Below are positions 43,231 to 50,309 of a stretch of 64,000 nucleotides of DNA, piece by piece. The notes under the pieces were generated by a model. The model made no database searches, was not told the origin of the DNA, and was given only the letters and a program-made list of their open reading frames with translations. The stretch comes from TK10-74A sp965263065 (GTDB lineage Bacteria > Chloroflexota > Dehalococcoidia > Bin125), in contig CBDHGH010000003.1 of assembly GCA_965263065.1 (NCBI GenBank), positions 496,001 through 560,000 on the forward strand, in the 5' to 3' direction. How positions within the stretch are numbered: the stretch's first letter is position 1; each line of letters opens with the position of its first letter. The translations under genes were made by a program, and so were the position numbers.

Positions 43231-44043
43231 CTAGCGGTCGTGGAACTGGGGCGTGCGACGCTCGAAGAAGGCGGCGACGGCCTCCGTCTGATCCTCGGTG
43301 CCGCCGCTGCGCACGTGCCGCTCGGCCTCGATGTCGAGCAGCTCGGAGAACGACACGCGGTCGCCGTCGTTGAGGTTGCGCTTGATGTTCCGCAGCGCGA
43401 TGGGCGCGCGATCGTGCAACCGCTGCGCGATCTCCCGCACGCGTTCCTGGAAGTCCGCGTCGGGGAAGACGCCCGACACGAGGTTCAGTCGCAGCGCCTC
43501 CCGCGCGTCGATGATGTCGCCCAGCAGGTACAGCTCCCGCGCCTTGGCCGGCCCCACGATGCGCGGCAGCGTCCAGGTGCCGCCGAAGTCGCCCGAGAGG
43601 CCCGCGGTGCCGAAGGCCGTGAGGAACTTCGCCGACTCCGCCGCGTAGCGGAGGTCCGCGGCGCAGGCCCAGGACATGCCCGCCCCCGCGCAGGCGCCGT
43701 TGATCGCGGCGATCGTGATCTTGGGCATCTCGCGCAGCATCTGCGACGTCTCCATGAAGCTGCGCAGGACGCTGATCTTGGCCTCGGCTGGCCCCTTGCC
43801 CAGCGGGTTGACCGACCGCAGGTCCCCGCCCGAGCTGAAGCCGCGCCCGGCGCCGGTGAGGATCACGACGCGCACGGTGTCGTCACTATTGGCCGCGATC
43901 AGGCCGGCGCGGACGGCCGTCTGCAGCGGCGCGTTCATCGCGTTCAGCGTCTCCGGGCGGTTCATCGTGATCGTGGCGATGCCGCCGCCGGCCTCGTAGC
44001 GGGCGGGGGCGTCGGGGGCGTTGCTGGGGGTGGGGTCGAACAT
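43231..44043 (-). CDS. Enoyl-CoA hydratase/isomerase (PaaG-like crotonase)
   Basis: This 270-residue crotonase-fold protein forms the oxyanion hole with GRGFSSGGDLR and NGACAGAGMSWACAADLRYA. The catalytic region reads GLSGDFGGTWTLPRIVG, an Asp-containing pattern like PaaG/PaaB-type isomerases rather than the Glu-containing GTIPGAGGTQRL of classical hydratases. It therefore probably isomerises or hydrates an unsaturated or epoxidised acyl-CoA. It is the first gene of a two-gene unit, with the acyl-CoA dehydrogenase beginning 2 bases after its stop. Confidence 0.9.
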   Translation of the reverse strand: MFDPTPSNAPDAPARYEAGGGIATITMNRPETLNAMNAPLQTAVRAGLIAANSDDTVRVVILTGAGRGFSSGGDLRSVNPLGKGPAEAKISVLRSFMETSQMLREMPKITIAAINGACAGAGMSWACAADLRYAAESAKFLTAFGTAGLSGDFGGTWTLPRIVGPAKARELYLLGDIIDAREALRLNLVSGVFPDADFQERVREIAQRLHDRAPIALRNIKRNLNDGDRVSFSELLDIEAERHVRSGGTEDQTEAVAAFFERRTPQFHDR

Positions 44044-44210
44044 GGGGGCTCTCCATCGCCCGGGCGAACACCCGGGCGGCTCTTGTCTGCGTTGCGGGGA
44101 TGCTAGCCCATGCGGACCGCGCGCGCCGCCTCCTGCCCCATGTCCGCGGGGCCGCTACCCTGCTTGCCAATCCCATCACCCTGCGGATCGGCCCGCGGGA
44201 GGAGGACGCG

Positions 44211-45416
44211 ATGAGTGAGACCACCGACGCCGCCGCCGGCGTGCTGGCCGGCGTGCGCGTGCTCGACTTCGGCCGCTACATCGCGGGGCCGTTCTGCGCC
44301 GCGCTGCTGGCCGACCTCGGCGCGGACGTGATCCGCATCGAGAAGCTGCGCGGCAGCGAGGACCGCTTCCTGCAGCCGGTCGCCGAGGATGGGGCCGGCG
44401 CCATGTTCATGCAGTGCAACCGCGGCAAGCGCGGGCTGACGCTGAACCCCATGAAGCCCGAGGGCCGCGAGGTCGTGCGCCGGCTGGTGCGCACGGCCGA
44501 TGTCGTGATCGCCAACCTGCCGCCCGACACGATCGTGCGGATGGGCCTGGACTACGACACGCTGCGCGCGATCCAGCCCGAGATCATCCTCTCCACGGTG
44601 TCGGCGCTGGGGACGCGGGGGCCGTGGGCGAACAAGGTCGGCTTCGATGGGATCGCGCAGGCGATGTCGGGCAACGCCTACCTCACGGGCCACGCCGACG
44701 AGCCGATGAAGTCCTGGGTGCCGTACGTCGACTTCAACACGGCGACGTTCGCGGCGCTGGGCATCGTCGCGGCGCTGCTCGCGCGCGAGACGGGACACGG
44801 CGGACAGCGCGTGGAGGCGTCGCTGCTGCGCACCTCGCTGACGGTCAACAACGCCACCCTGATCGAGCAGCAGCTGCTGCGCGCGGACCGGGTGGGCAGC
44901 GGCAACCGGAGCCAGACCGCCGGCCCGGCCGACATCTTCCAGACGCGCGACGGTTGGGTGCTGATCTCGGTCACGGGCCAGCCGCTGTTCGAGCGAGCGG
45001 CGGCGCTGCTCGACGACCCCTCGCTGCTGACCGACCCGCGCTTCGCCGACGACCTGCTGCGCGGCGAGCACGGCGAGATCCTCAGCGAGATGATGTCGCC
45101 CTGGTTCGCGGAGCGCACGACGACGGAGGCGCTGTCGGAGTTGGAGCGGGCGCGCATCCCGGCCGGGCCGGTGTACTCGCCGCAGCAGGCGCTCGACGAC
45201 GCGCACATCCAGGCCAGCGGCATCCTGGGCGCGATCGCGTATCCCGGCGCGCCCGCCGCGGCGCCCGTCGCGAATTCGCCGATGGAGCTGTCGGGCACGC
45301 CGGCCCGGCCCCGCGGCCGCGCTCCGCTGCTCGGCGAGCACACGGACGAGATCCTGGGCGACCTCGGCTACTACGCCGCCGAGATCGCCGCGCTGCGCGA
45401 GGGGCGCGTGGTCTAG
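44211..45416 (+). CDS. Class III (CaiB/BaiF) CoA-transferase
   Basis: This 401-residue single-domain family III CoA-transferase has VRVLDFGRYIAGPFCAALLADLGADVIRIEK, NRGKRGLTLN, PDTIVRMGLDYDTL, and the presumed catalytic Asp in WVPYVDFNTATFAALG (about residue 179), followed by ARETGHGGQRVEASLL. The ATG at 44211 has GGAGG 5 bases upstream; the open frame starting at 44100 has no such signal. It is divergent from the crotonase/ACAD operon and ends on a CTAG shared with the bactofilin stop codon on the other strand. Confidence 0.92.
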   Translation: MSETTDAAAGVLAGVRVLDFGRYIAGPFCAALLADLGADVIRIEKLRGSEDRFLQPVAEDGAGAMFMQCNRGKRGLTLNPMKPEGREVVRRLVRTADVVIANLPPDTIVRMGLDYDTLRAIQPEIILSTVSALGTRGPWANKVGFDGIAQAMSGNAYLTGHADEPMKSWVPYVDFNTATFAALGIVAALLARETGHGGQRVEASLLRTSLTVNNATLIEQQLLRADRVGSGNRSQTAGPADIFQTRDGWVLISVTGQPLFERAAALLDDPSLLTDPRFADDLLRGEHGEILSEMMSPWFAERTTTEALSELERARIPAGPVYSPQQALDDAHIQASGILGAIAYPGAPAAAPVANSPMELSGTPARPRGRAPLLGEHTDEILGDLGYYAAEIAALREGRVV

Positions 45417-45934
45417 CTGCGCCTGTTCCCGTTGCCGGCGACGGGCTCGCCGGGGCGCCCGGCCAGGACACCCTCCAGCGGCGTTGGGGCGACGTCCTGC
45501 GGACGGGGCGTGCCGGCGACCATGTGCAGCTCGCCCTCGTAGCTCGCGCCGTCCTCGATCATGATGCGGGCGGCCGTCGCGGAGCCGCGGACGACGGCGC
45601 TGGGCTGCAGCTTGAAGCAGCCGTGGCTGTGCACATCGCCCTCAACACTGCCCGCGACGAGGATGTCGGCCGCCTCGATGCGCGCCTGCACGACGGCGCC
45701 CTCGGCGATGGTCAGCTTGCCCTCGCAGACGACGTCGCCCTCCACGTGCCCCTCGACGCGCAGATCCTTCGCGGAGCGCAGCGTGCCCTCGACGGTCGTG
45801 TGACGGTCGAGGAACGTCGACTCCGCCGAGGGCCGGCGGATGTCGTGACTGGACGCATCGCCGGCCGCAGGCTCGGAGTTGGAGCGGGGGGCGGGCCCGC
45901 GCGTCGGCGTCGCGACGTCCGATTTGTAGGGCAT
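45413..45934 (-). CDS. Bactofilin (polymer-forming cytoskeletal protein)
   Basis: This 173-residue bactofilin has a disordered N-terminus (about 1-38), a central right-handed beta-helix of short repeats (TFLDRHTTVEGTLRSAKDLRVEGHVEGDVVCEGKLTIAEGAVVQARIEAADILVAGSVEGDVHS ...), and a disordered Pro-rich C-terminus. Bactofilins polymerise without nucleotide and scaffold cell-wall or polysaccharide machinery at the membrane. The start at 45934 has a strong AGGAGGAG 6 bases upstream. Its stop codon overlaps the convergent CoA-transferase stop at the palindrome CTAG. Confidence 0.92.
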   Translation of the reverse strand: MPYKSDVATPTRGPAPRSNSEPAAGDASSHDIRRPSAESTFLDRHTTVEGTLRSAKDLRVEGHVEGDVVCEGKLTIAEGAVVQARIEAADILVAGSVEGDVHSHGCFKLQPSAVVRGSATAARIMIEDGASYEGELHMVAGTPRPQDVAPTPLEGVLAGRPGEPVAGNGNRRS

Positions 45935-46332
45935 GGAAATCTCCTCCTGCTTACCTGTCTGTGTGCCACTGGTTCGTGAGCCAAGGGCGCCGCCGGCGTG
46001 TCGGATGGGGCTGAGCTCGGGGTGGCGGGCCGTCGAGCCCCCATCGGCGGAGGGCAGGCCGGGGCCGGGTCGGACGGGGGCCTGACGGGGCGGCTGGCTG
46101 GGCCGCTGAAGGGCGGGCGTGCGTGGCGCGGGCGGTGTGGCGTGGAACGGTGTGCGCATGGGACTCCTCTCGGGAAACGATGCTCCCCGGCGGGGGACGA
46201 CCGGCGATCAGGGGGGACGGGCGGCGATCGGCGGGCAGGGGCGTCCGGCGCCCCGCGGCGAGGCCCGACCCTCTCCGGCAGAACGTCGCTCGTGGGGGCG
46301 CGGTTCCCGCGCCGGGCGCGGTCGCGGGGCGG
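45935..46332. other. Intergenic region, no gene seen
   Basis: This stretch of 398 bases lies between the bactofilin start and the end of the MhpD-like gene, both on the minus strand. The open frames in it are Gly/Arg-rich and have no RBS or family resemblance. It must hold the bactofilin promoter, but I see no clear -10 box. A short hairpin near 46297-46313 may mark the end of the upstream transcript. Confidence 0.6.
46297..46313 (-). terminator. Hairpin downstream of the MhpD-like gene
   Basis: GGCGCGG and CCGCGCC pair perfectly around the loop TTC, beginning 20 bases past the stop codon. No U-tract follows, so intrinsic termination is doubtful. Confidence 0.3.
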
Positions 46333-47109
46333 CTAGCCGATCTCGATGCCGGCGCGCCCGATGCCGCTGAACTCGGCCTCGATGCGGGTGGCGCCGGTCA
46401 CGCGGGTGCGCACGAAGGCGCCCGTGATGACGCGCTGCCCGGCCTCCAGTCCGCGGTCGAAGCGGGCCAGTTGCCGCACCAGACGGCTGAGCGAGAGGAA
46501 GTGGTCGTCGATGTGGCCGCGCGCACTCTGGCCGCCGACCTCGCGGCCGTCTTGCTCCAGGCGGACGTGCAGCTCGTCGAGGTCGATGCCGGCGGGGACG
46601 GGGCTGATCTCGTCGCCCACGACGATGCCCCAGTTGGTCATGTTGGCGGCGATGCTCAGCGCCGCGACGTCGCCCGTGTAGCGTCCGCGGTCGTTCAGCT
46701 CGAGGCCCGCGGCCACGGCCCCGCCCGGCGCGCAGACCGCGCGGCGCACGTCGTCGGGCGTGACGTCGGCCCCCGCGACCGGCGCCCCCAGGCGGAAGCA
46801 GACCTCCCCCTCGACGCTGTCCGGCCCGCCCGCCAGCGGCGCGCGATCGCCCGACGCGAAGATGCGCCCGGCCAGGATGAAGCCGAAGGGCCGGAAGCCG
46901 GGGCCCATGCGGTCGAGCGCCGTGCCCGACGTCAGCCCCACCTTCCAGCCGCCGAGCTGCTCGCCCTGCGCCTGCAACCGCTCCAGCAGTTGCAGTTGCA
47001 GGGCGAGGCCGTCGTCGAGGCTGAGGTCGCCGACGGACAAGCCGCCGTCGTCCAGGCGCCCACTGTGCCAGGCGTCCAGGAGCCGATCGACGATCGCGGC
47101 CCGCGTCAT
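46333..47109 (-). CDS. 2-keto-4-pentenoate hydratase-like protein (MhpD/fumarylacetoacetase superfamily)
   Basis: This 258-residue protein resembles 2-hydroxypenta-2,4-dienoate hydratase and 4-oxalocrotonate decarboxylase: QLGGWKVGLTSG, the metal-ligand segment VEGEVCFRLG, and AAGLELNDRGRYTG ... AANMTNWGIVVGD. The family uses a divalent metal bound by acidic residues to hydrate or decarboxylate 2-oxo-enoates late in aromatic meta-cleavage pathways. Its ATG overlaps the stop of the probable selenoprotein (ATGA), so the two are translated together, and full production may depend on read-through of the in-frame TGA upstream. No other meta-cleavage gene is visible. Confidence 0.88.
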   Translation of the reverse strand: MTRAAIVDRLLDAWHSGRLDDGGLSVGDLSLDDGLALQLQLLERLQAQGEQLGGWKVGLTSGTALDRMGPGFRPFGFILAGRIFASGDRAPLAGGPDSVEGEVCFRLGAPVAGADVTPDDVRRAVCAPGGAVAAGLELNDRGRYTGDVAALSIAANMTNWGIVVGDEISPVPAGIDLDELHVRLEQDGREVGGQSARGHIDDHFLSLSRLVRQLARFDRGLEAGQRVITGAFVRTRVTGATRIEAEFSGIGRAGIEIG

Positions 47110-48017
47110 GAGCTGAGTTCGCCGGCGTCGCCCGTCGCGGCGGCGCGGGCGAGGGCGGCCTTGCCGCGCTTCTTGAGCATCGCGACGCCGGGACTCGCGA
47201 CCAGCGGCTGCCAGTCGCGATAGGCGGTCTTCGTGTCGACGGGCCACTCGATGGGGACGTCCAGCCGGTACTCGGGCGCCGTCGCCTCGGCCAGCGCCCG
47301 CAGCGCGTGCTCGGCGACGCTGCGCTGCATGGCCGCGTCGCCGGGCATCCCGAAGGCGTGCCCGAAGGGGAACTCGACGCCCACGACGCGGGGCGCGCGC
47401 CAGCGCCGGGCGACGTCGGGCATCATCGTCACAACGACGGTGGGGATGCCGGCCTCTTCGACGAAACGTGCCAGCACGGACACGTTGTTGCAGCAGGCCG
47501 GTCAAGCGGGCGCGAGCACCAGCGCGTCGACGCGGGCCTGCTTCAGCCGCCGCGTGATCGCCGGCAGCGTCTCCCGCCGCCAGGCCGCGCCGTCGTCCGA
47601 CTGGTAGCCCATCACGCTGTAGTGCTCGTCGGCCAGCCGGCCGATGCGGCCCTCCGCCTCCAGCTCCGCGAACCGGTCCAGCGGCAGCGCGATGTTGAAG
47701 TCCTGGTAGTGGTCGCGGGTGTTGATGTGCAGGTGCGCGAAGGCCATCTCGGCCTGCCGGGCGCCGCGCGGGATCACGCGGTACGTGGGGTCGCCCCAGG
47801 TCGGCTCGCGCCGCTCCCGGTCCATGTCGTACGACGCCTGCGAGGCGGGCAGGTAGAGCCCGGCCGTGGTGAGCAGCGCGATCGTCGCCTCGGGCAGCGG
47901 CGTCGTCATGCCGGCCCAGACGGTCGTGTCGGTCTTCATCGGCGCCGACTCCATGCCGGCGCGCCAGTTGAGCGGCACGAACTTGTAGCTGTCAACCTCG
48001 AAATTGGCGACGGGCAT
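47106..48017 (-). CDS. GrdB/PrdB-like reductase family protein, probable selenoprotein with in-frame TGA
   Basis: This is a 303-residue gene if the TGA at 47504-47502 is read as Sec172. Before it: FVPLNWRAGMESAPMKTDTTVWAG, TIALLTTAGLYLP, HINTRDHYQDFNIALPLDRFAELEAEGRIGRLADEHYSVMGYQ and RVDALVLAPA. After it, in the same frame: U-PACC, then ARFVEEAGIPTVVVT and VVGVEFPFGHAFG. Both halves match the selenoprotein-B-like glycine/betaine/sarcosine/D-proline reductase family, whose active site is (U/C)-P-x-C at this point. No other stop interrupts the frame, and no independent start with RBS precedes the second half. AAGGGGGAA lies before the ATG at 48017. Such enzymes use a selenol/thiol pair in reductive cleavage; the substrate is unknown. 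Confidence 0.82.
47449..47504 (-). promoter_or_regulatory. Candidate bacterial SECIS hairpin abutting the in-frame TGA
   Basis: Read on the minus strand from the TGA (47504-47502), CCGGCCT (47501-47495) pairs perfectly with AGGCCGG (47455-47449). Inside, CGTGTC (47484-47479) pairs with GGCACG (47472-47467) with one G-U pair, around a 6-base loop CGTGCT (47478-47473). The apical loop starts 23 bases after the TGA and contains GU, as in bacterial SECIS elements bound by SelB. The lower stem begins at the base right after the TGA. The two stems are separated by a 10/11-base internal loop. Confidence 0.65.
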
Positions 48018-48203
48018 CGCTTCCCCCTTGTCCCACGGCCCGAGTCTAGGGGGCACGGCCCGCCGCTGGCGAGTCTCCCGGATCACGATCCGCCGGGCGC
48101 GGCGGCAACGTGGCGCGGCGTTCGCGGTAGTCGGGGCGACCCTTGTGGTCGCCCTGCCGGGCGGAGTCCGGGCGCCCACGAGGGGCGCCCCGACGATGCC
48201 GCG

Positions 48204-48250
48204 CCCACGTCCCCCTCTCCATTGCGGAGCAATGGAGAGGGGGACGTGGG
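48204..48250. repeat. Palindromic element, 22-bp perfect stem, downstream of dppC B
   Basis: CCCACGTCCCCCTCTCCATT plus GC (48204-48225) is the exact reverse complement of 48229-48250, with the 3-base loop GGA. It begins 11 bases past the dppC stop codon and so sits where a terminator would be, but has no U-tract. Its core is the same CTCCAT/ATGGAG motif as the other copies. Confidence 0.88.
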
Positions 48251-48261
48251 GGTGAGGTTCC

Positions 48262-49155
48262 CTAGCGCACGTGCCGCAGCCGCGGATCGAGGGCGTCCCG
48301 CAGCCAGTCGCCCATCAGGTTGCCGGTCAGCGAGATCGTGAGCAGCGCCAGCCCCGGCAGCCAGATCGGCCACCAGGCGCGGTTCATGAAGTCGCGGCCC
48401 TCCGAGATCATCACCCCCCACGACGGCGTGCCCGGCGGCGCGCCGACGGTCAGGAAGCTCAGTGCGGCCTCGGCCAGGATCACGATCGCGACCTCCAGCG
48501 TCATGATGATCACGACGGTGTTGACCACGTTGGGGAACAGGTGCTTGCGCATGATCCAGGCCGGCCCCGCCCCGGTCGCCCGCGACGCCGTGACGAAGTC
48601 GCGCTCCTTCAGCGACAGCACTTCGGCCCGTAACACCCGCGCGTACGCGGGCCAGGTCCAGATCAGCAGGATGATGATCACGTTGCGCAGGCTCGGCCCC
48701 ACCAGGCCCGCCAGCAGCACCGCGAAGAGGATCGCCGGCAGCGCCAACTGCAGGTCCACCAGGCGCATCAGCAGCTGGCCGATGAGCCCGCCCACATAGC
48801 CCGCGATCAGCCCCAGCAGCGTCCCCACCAGCGCTGCGCCCGGTACCACGATGAACACGACGATCAGAGAGATGCGCGCCCCGTGCAACAGCCGGCTGAA
48901 GATGTCCCGCCCCACTTGGTCCGTGCCCAGGGCATACTCCCAACTGCCCCCGTCGAACACGGGCGGCTGCAACCGCTCCGCCAAGTTGATGAACTCCGGG
49001 TCGTGCGGCGCCAGCACGTCCGCCCCCAGGCCCGCCACGAGCAGCGTCAGCCCGATCAGGCCGGGCAAGGAGAGCCCCAGCCAGCGCCGCCAGCGGATGC
49101 CGCCGCGCCGCTTCGCCAGTTGCACCGGCGCCATCGCCGCCGTCTGCCGCGCCAT
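48262..49155 (-). CDS. Dpp/Opp-type ABC importer permease (DppC-like), operon B
   Basis: This 297-residue permease has GTDQVGRDIFSRLLHGARISLI, AGYVGGLIGQLLMRLVDLQLALPAILFAVLLAG, the EAA loop DFVTASRATGAGPAWIMRKHLFPN, and the family ending DALDPRLRHVR. It shares one base with the DppB stop (TGATG). It is paralogous to 31174-32106 but clearly diverged. No ATPase gene follows; the next gene on this strand is the probable selenoprotein after 244 bases holding a 22-bp palindrome. Confidence 0.93.
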   Translation of the reverse strand: MARQTAAMAPVQLAKRRGGIRWRRWLGLSLPGLIGLTLLVAGLGADVLAPHDPEFINLAERLQPPVFDGGSWEYALGTDQVGRDIFSRLLHGARISLIVVFIVVPGAALVGTLLGLIAGYVGGLIGQLLMRLVDLQLALPAILFAVLLAGLVGPSLRNVIIILLIWTWPAYARVLRAEVLSLKERDFVTASRATGAGPAWIMRKHLFPNVVNTVVIIMTLEVAIVILAEAALSFLTVGAPPGTPSWGVMISEGRDFMNRAWWPIWLPGLALLTISLTGNLMGDWLRDALDPRLRHVR

Positions 49156-50090
49156 CAGGCGGCTCCCGTTCGGATGCGCGGGTCGATCAGCCGGTACGAC
49201 ACGTCCACCAGCAGGTTCGTCAGCGCGATCGACGCCGCCAGCACGATGATCGACGCCTGCACCATCGGGAAGTCAGCCTTGAGGATCGAGTCGATGATCA
49301 GCCGGCCGATCCCCGGCCAGGCGAAGACGATCTCGATGATCACCGACCCGCCGATCAGGCGCCCAAGCGAGAGGCCCAGCATCGTCACGACCGGCAGCAG
49401 CGCGTGCCGCACGGCGTGCCGCGTGATGACTACTCGCTCGCTCAGCCCCTTGGCCCGCGCCGTGCGAATGAAGTCCGTGTCCAGCACCTCGATCATGCCC
49501 GAGCGGGTCAGCCGCATGATCGCGGCCATCTCCAGCATGCCCAGCGAGACCGCCGGCAGCACCAGGGCCCGCCAGCCGTCGGCGCCGCCCGTGGGAAACC
49601 AGCCCAACTGCACGGCGAAGAAGAAGATCATCATCAGGCCCAGCCAGAAGCTCGGCGTGGCCTGCCCGATCACCGCCAGGACGCGCGCCAGCCAGTCGAT
49701 GACCGCGCCCCGCTTCAACGCCGCGAGGATCCCCAACGGCACCGCCAGCGCGATCGCGAACACTAGGCCGGCCACCCCCAGCTTGAACGTGTTCAGCGCC
49801 CGGTCGCCGATCGCGTCGATCGCCGGCGTGCCGCCCGCCGCCCGCCAGGAAGTCCCGAAGTCCCCTTGCGCCAGGTTCCAGAGGAAATTGCCGTACTGGA
49901 CGATCAGTGGGTCGTTCAGCCCCAGGGTCTCCTTGAAGCGCTCGATGTCGGCGCCGCTCGCGTCGAACGGCAACAGGGCCCCCTCGGGATTGCCCACGGT
50001 GCGCGAGACGAAGAAGACGATCGTCACGACGAGGAAGACGACGAAGAACGCCTGGAACAGCCGGATCGCGAAGTAGTTCCAGAACTGCAT
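49155..50090 (-). CDS. Dpp/Opp-type ABC importer permease (DppB-like), operon B
   Basis: This 311-residue permease has FAIRLFQAFFVVFLVVTIVFFVSR at the N-terminus, ERFKETLGLNDPLIVQYGNFLWN, the EAA loop FIRTARAKGLSERVVITRHAVRHALLP, and the end DPRIRTGAA. It pairs with the DppC-like permease through the TGATG junction. A 219-base gap with two palindromes separates it from the SBP gene upstream. Confidence 0.93.
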   Translation of the reverse strand: MQFWNYFAIRLFQAFFVVFLVVTIVFFVSRTVGNPEGALLPFDASGADIERFKETLGLNDPLIVQYGNFLWNLAQGDFGTSWRAAGGTPAIDAIGDRALNTFKLGVAGLVFAIALAVPLGILAALKRGAVIDWLARVLAVIGQATPSFWLGLMMIFFFAVQLGWFPTGGADGWRALVLPAVSLGMLEMAAIMRLTRSGMIEVLDTDFIRTARAKGLSERVVITRHAVRHALLPVVTMLGLSLGRLIGGSVIIEIVFAWPGIGRLIIDSILKADFPMVQASIIVLAASIALTNLLVDVSYRLIDPRIRTGAA

Positions 50091-50164
50091 CAGATCCCTT
50101 GCGGATCGCGCTCCGGGGCTCCGGCGGGCGCGTGCCGCCGGCGACCCGGAACCTCACCCCCTGG

Positions 50165-50197
50165 CCCCCTCTCCATTGCTTTGCAATGGAGAGGGGG
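50165..50197. repeat. Palindromic element, CTCCAT/ATGGAG family (between SBP B and dppB B, first)
   Basis: A perfect 15-bp stem has CCCCCTCTCCATTGC (50165-50179) and GCAATGGAGAGGGGG (50183-50197), with loop TTT. Confidence 0.88.
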
Positions 50198-50256
50198 AAT
50201 CGGAAGGGAAAGGGGCGGGAGCCCCGCGGCGGCGCCCCGAAACCTCCCCTCCGGTT

Positions 50257-50288
50257 CCCCCTCTCCATCGCTTCCGATGGAGAGGGGG
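50257..50288. repeat. Palindromic element, CTCCAT/ATGGAG family (between SBP B and dppB B, second)
   Basis: A perfect 14-bp stem has CCCCCTCTCCATCG (50257-50270) and CGATGGAGAGGGGG (50275-50288), with loop CTTC. It lies 22 bases beyond the SBP stop codon and is followed on the plus strand by GTGAGGTTCC, a flank also seen near other copies. Confidence 0.88.
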
Positions 50289-50309
50289 TGAGGTTCCCGA
50301 CGTCGCGCC

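Noticed and set aside
45998..46336. Plus-strand small gene in the bactofilin/MhpD gap
   Set aside because: The translation is Gly/Arg-rich with no RBS, no family resemblance and no codon-position signal that I can see.
47106..47483. A separate 125-residue gene starting at GTG 47483
   Set aside because: It has no RBS, and its conserved sequence starts earlier, at the TGA. It is the C-terminal part of the gene that starts at 48017.
47502..47504. TGA as an ordinary nonsense mutation or sequencing error
   Set aside because: It falls precisely on the family's Sec/Cys position, is followed by a SECIS-like hairpin, and the frame beyond remains conserved. It is not fully excluded without the genome's sel genes.
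48204..50288. Palindromes as intrinsic terminators
   Set aside because: None is followed by a U-tract on either strand, and several sit inside operons between SBP and permease genes. They are better described as a dispersed palindrome family.
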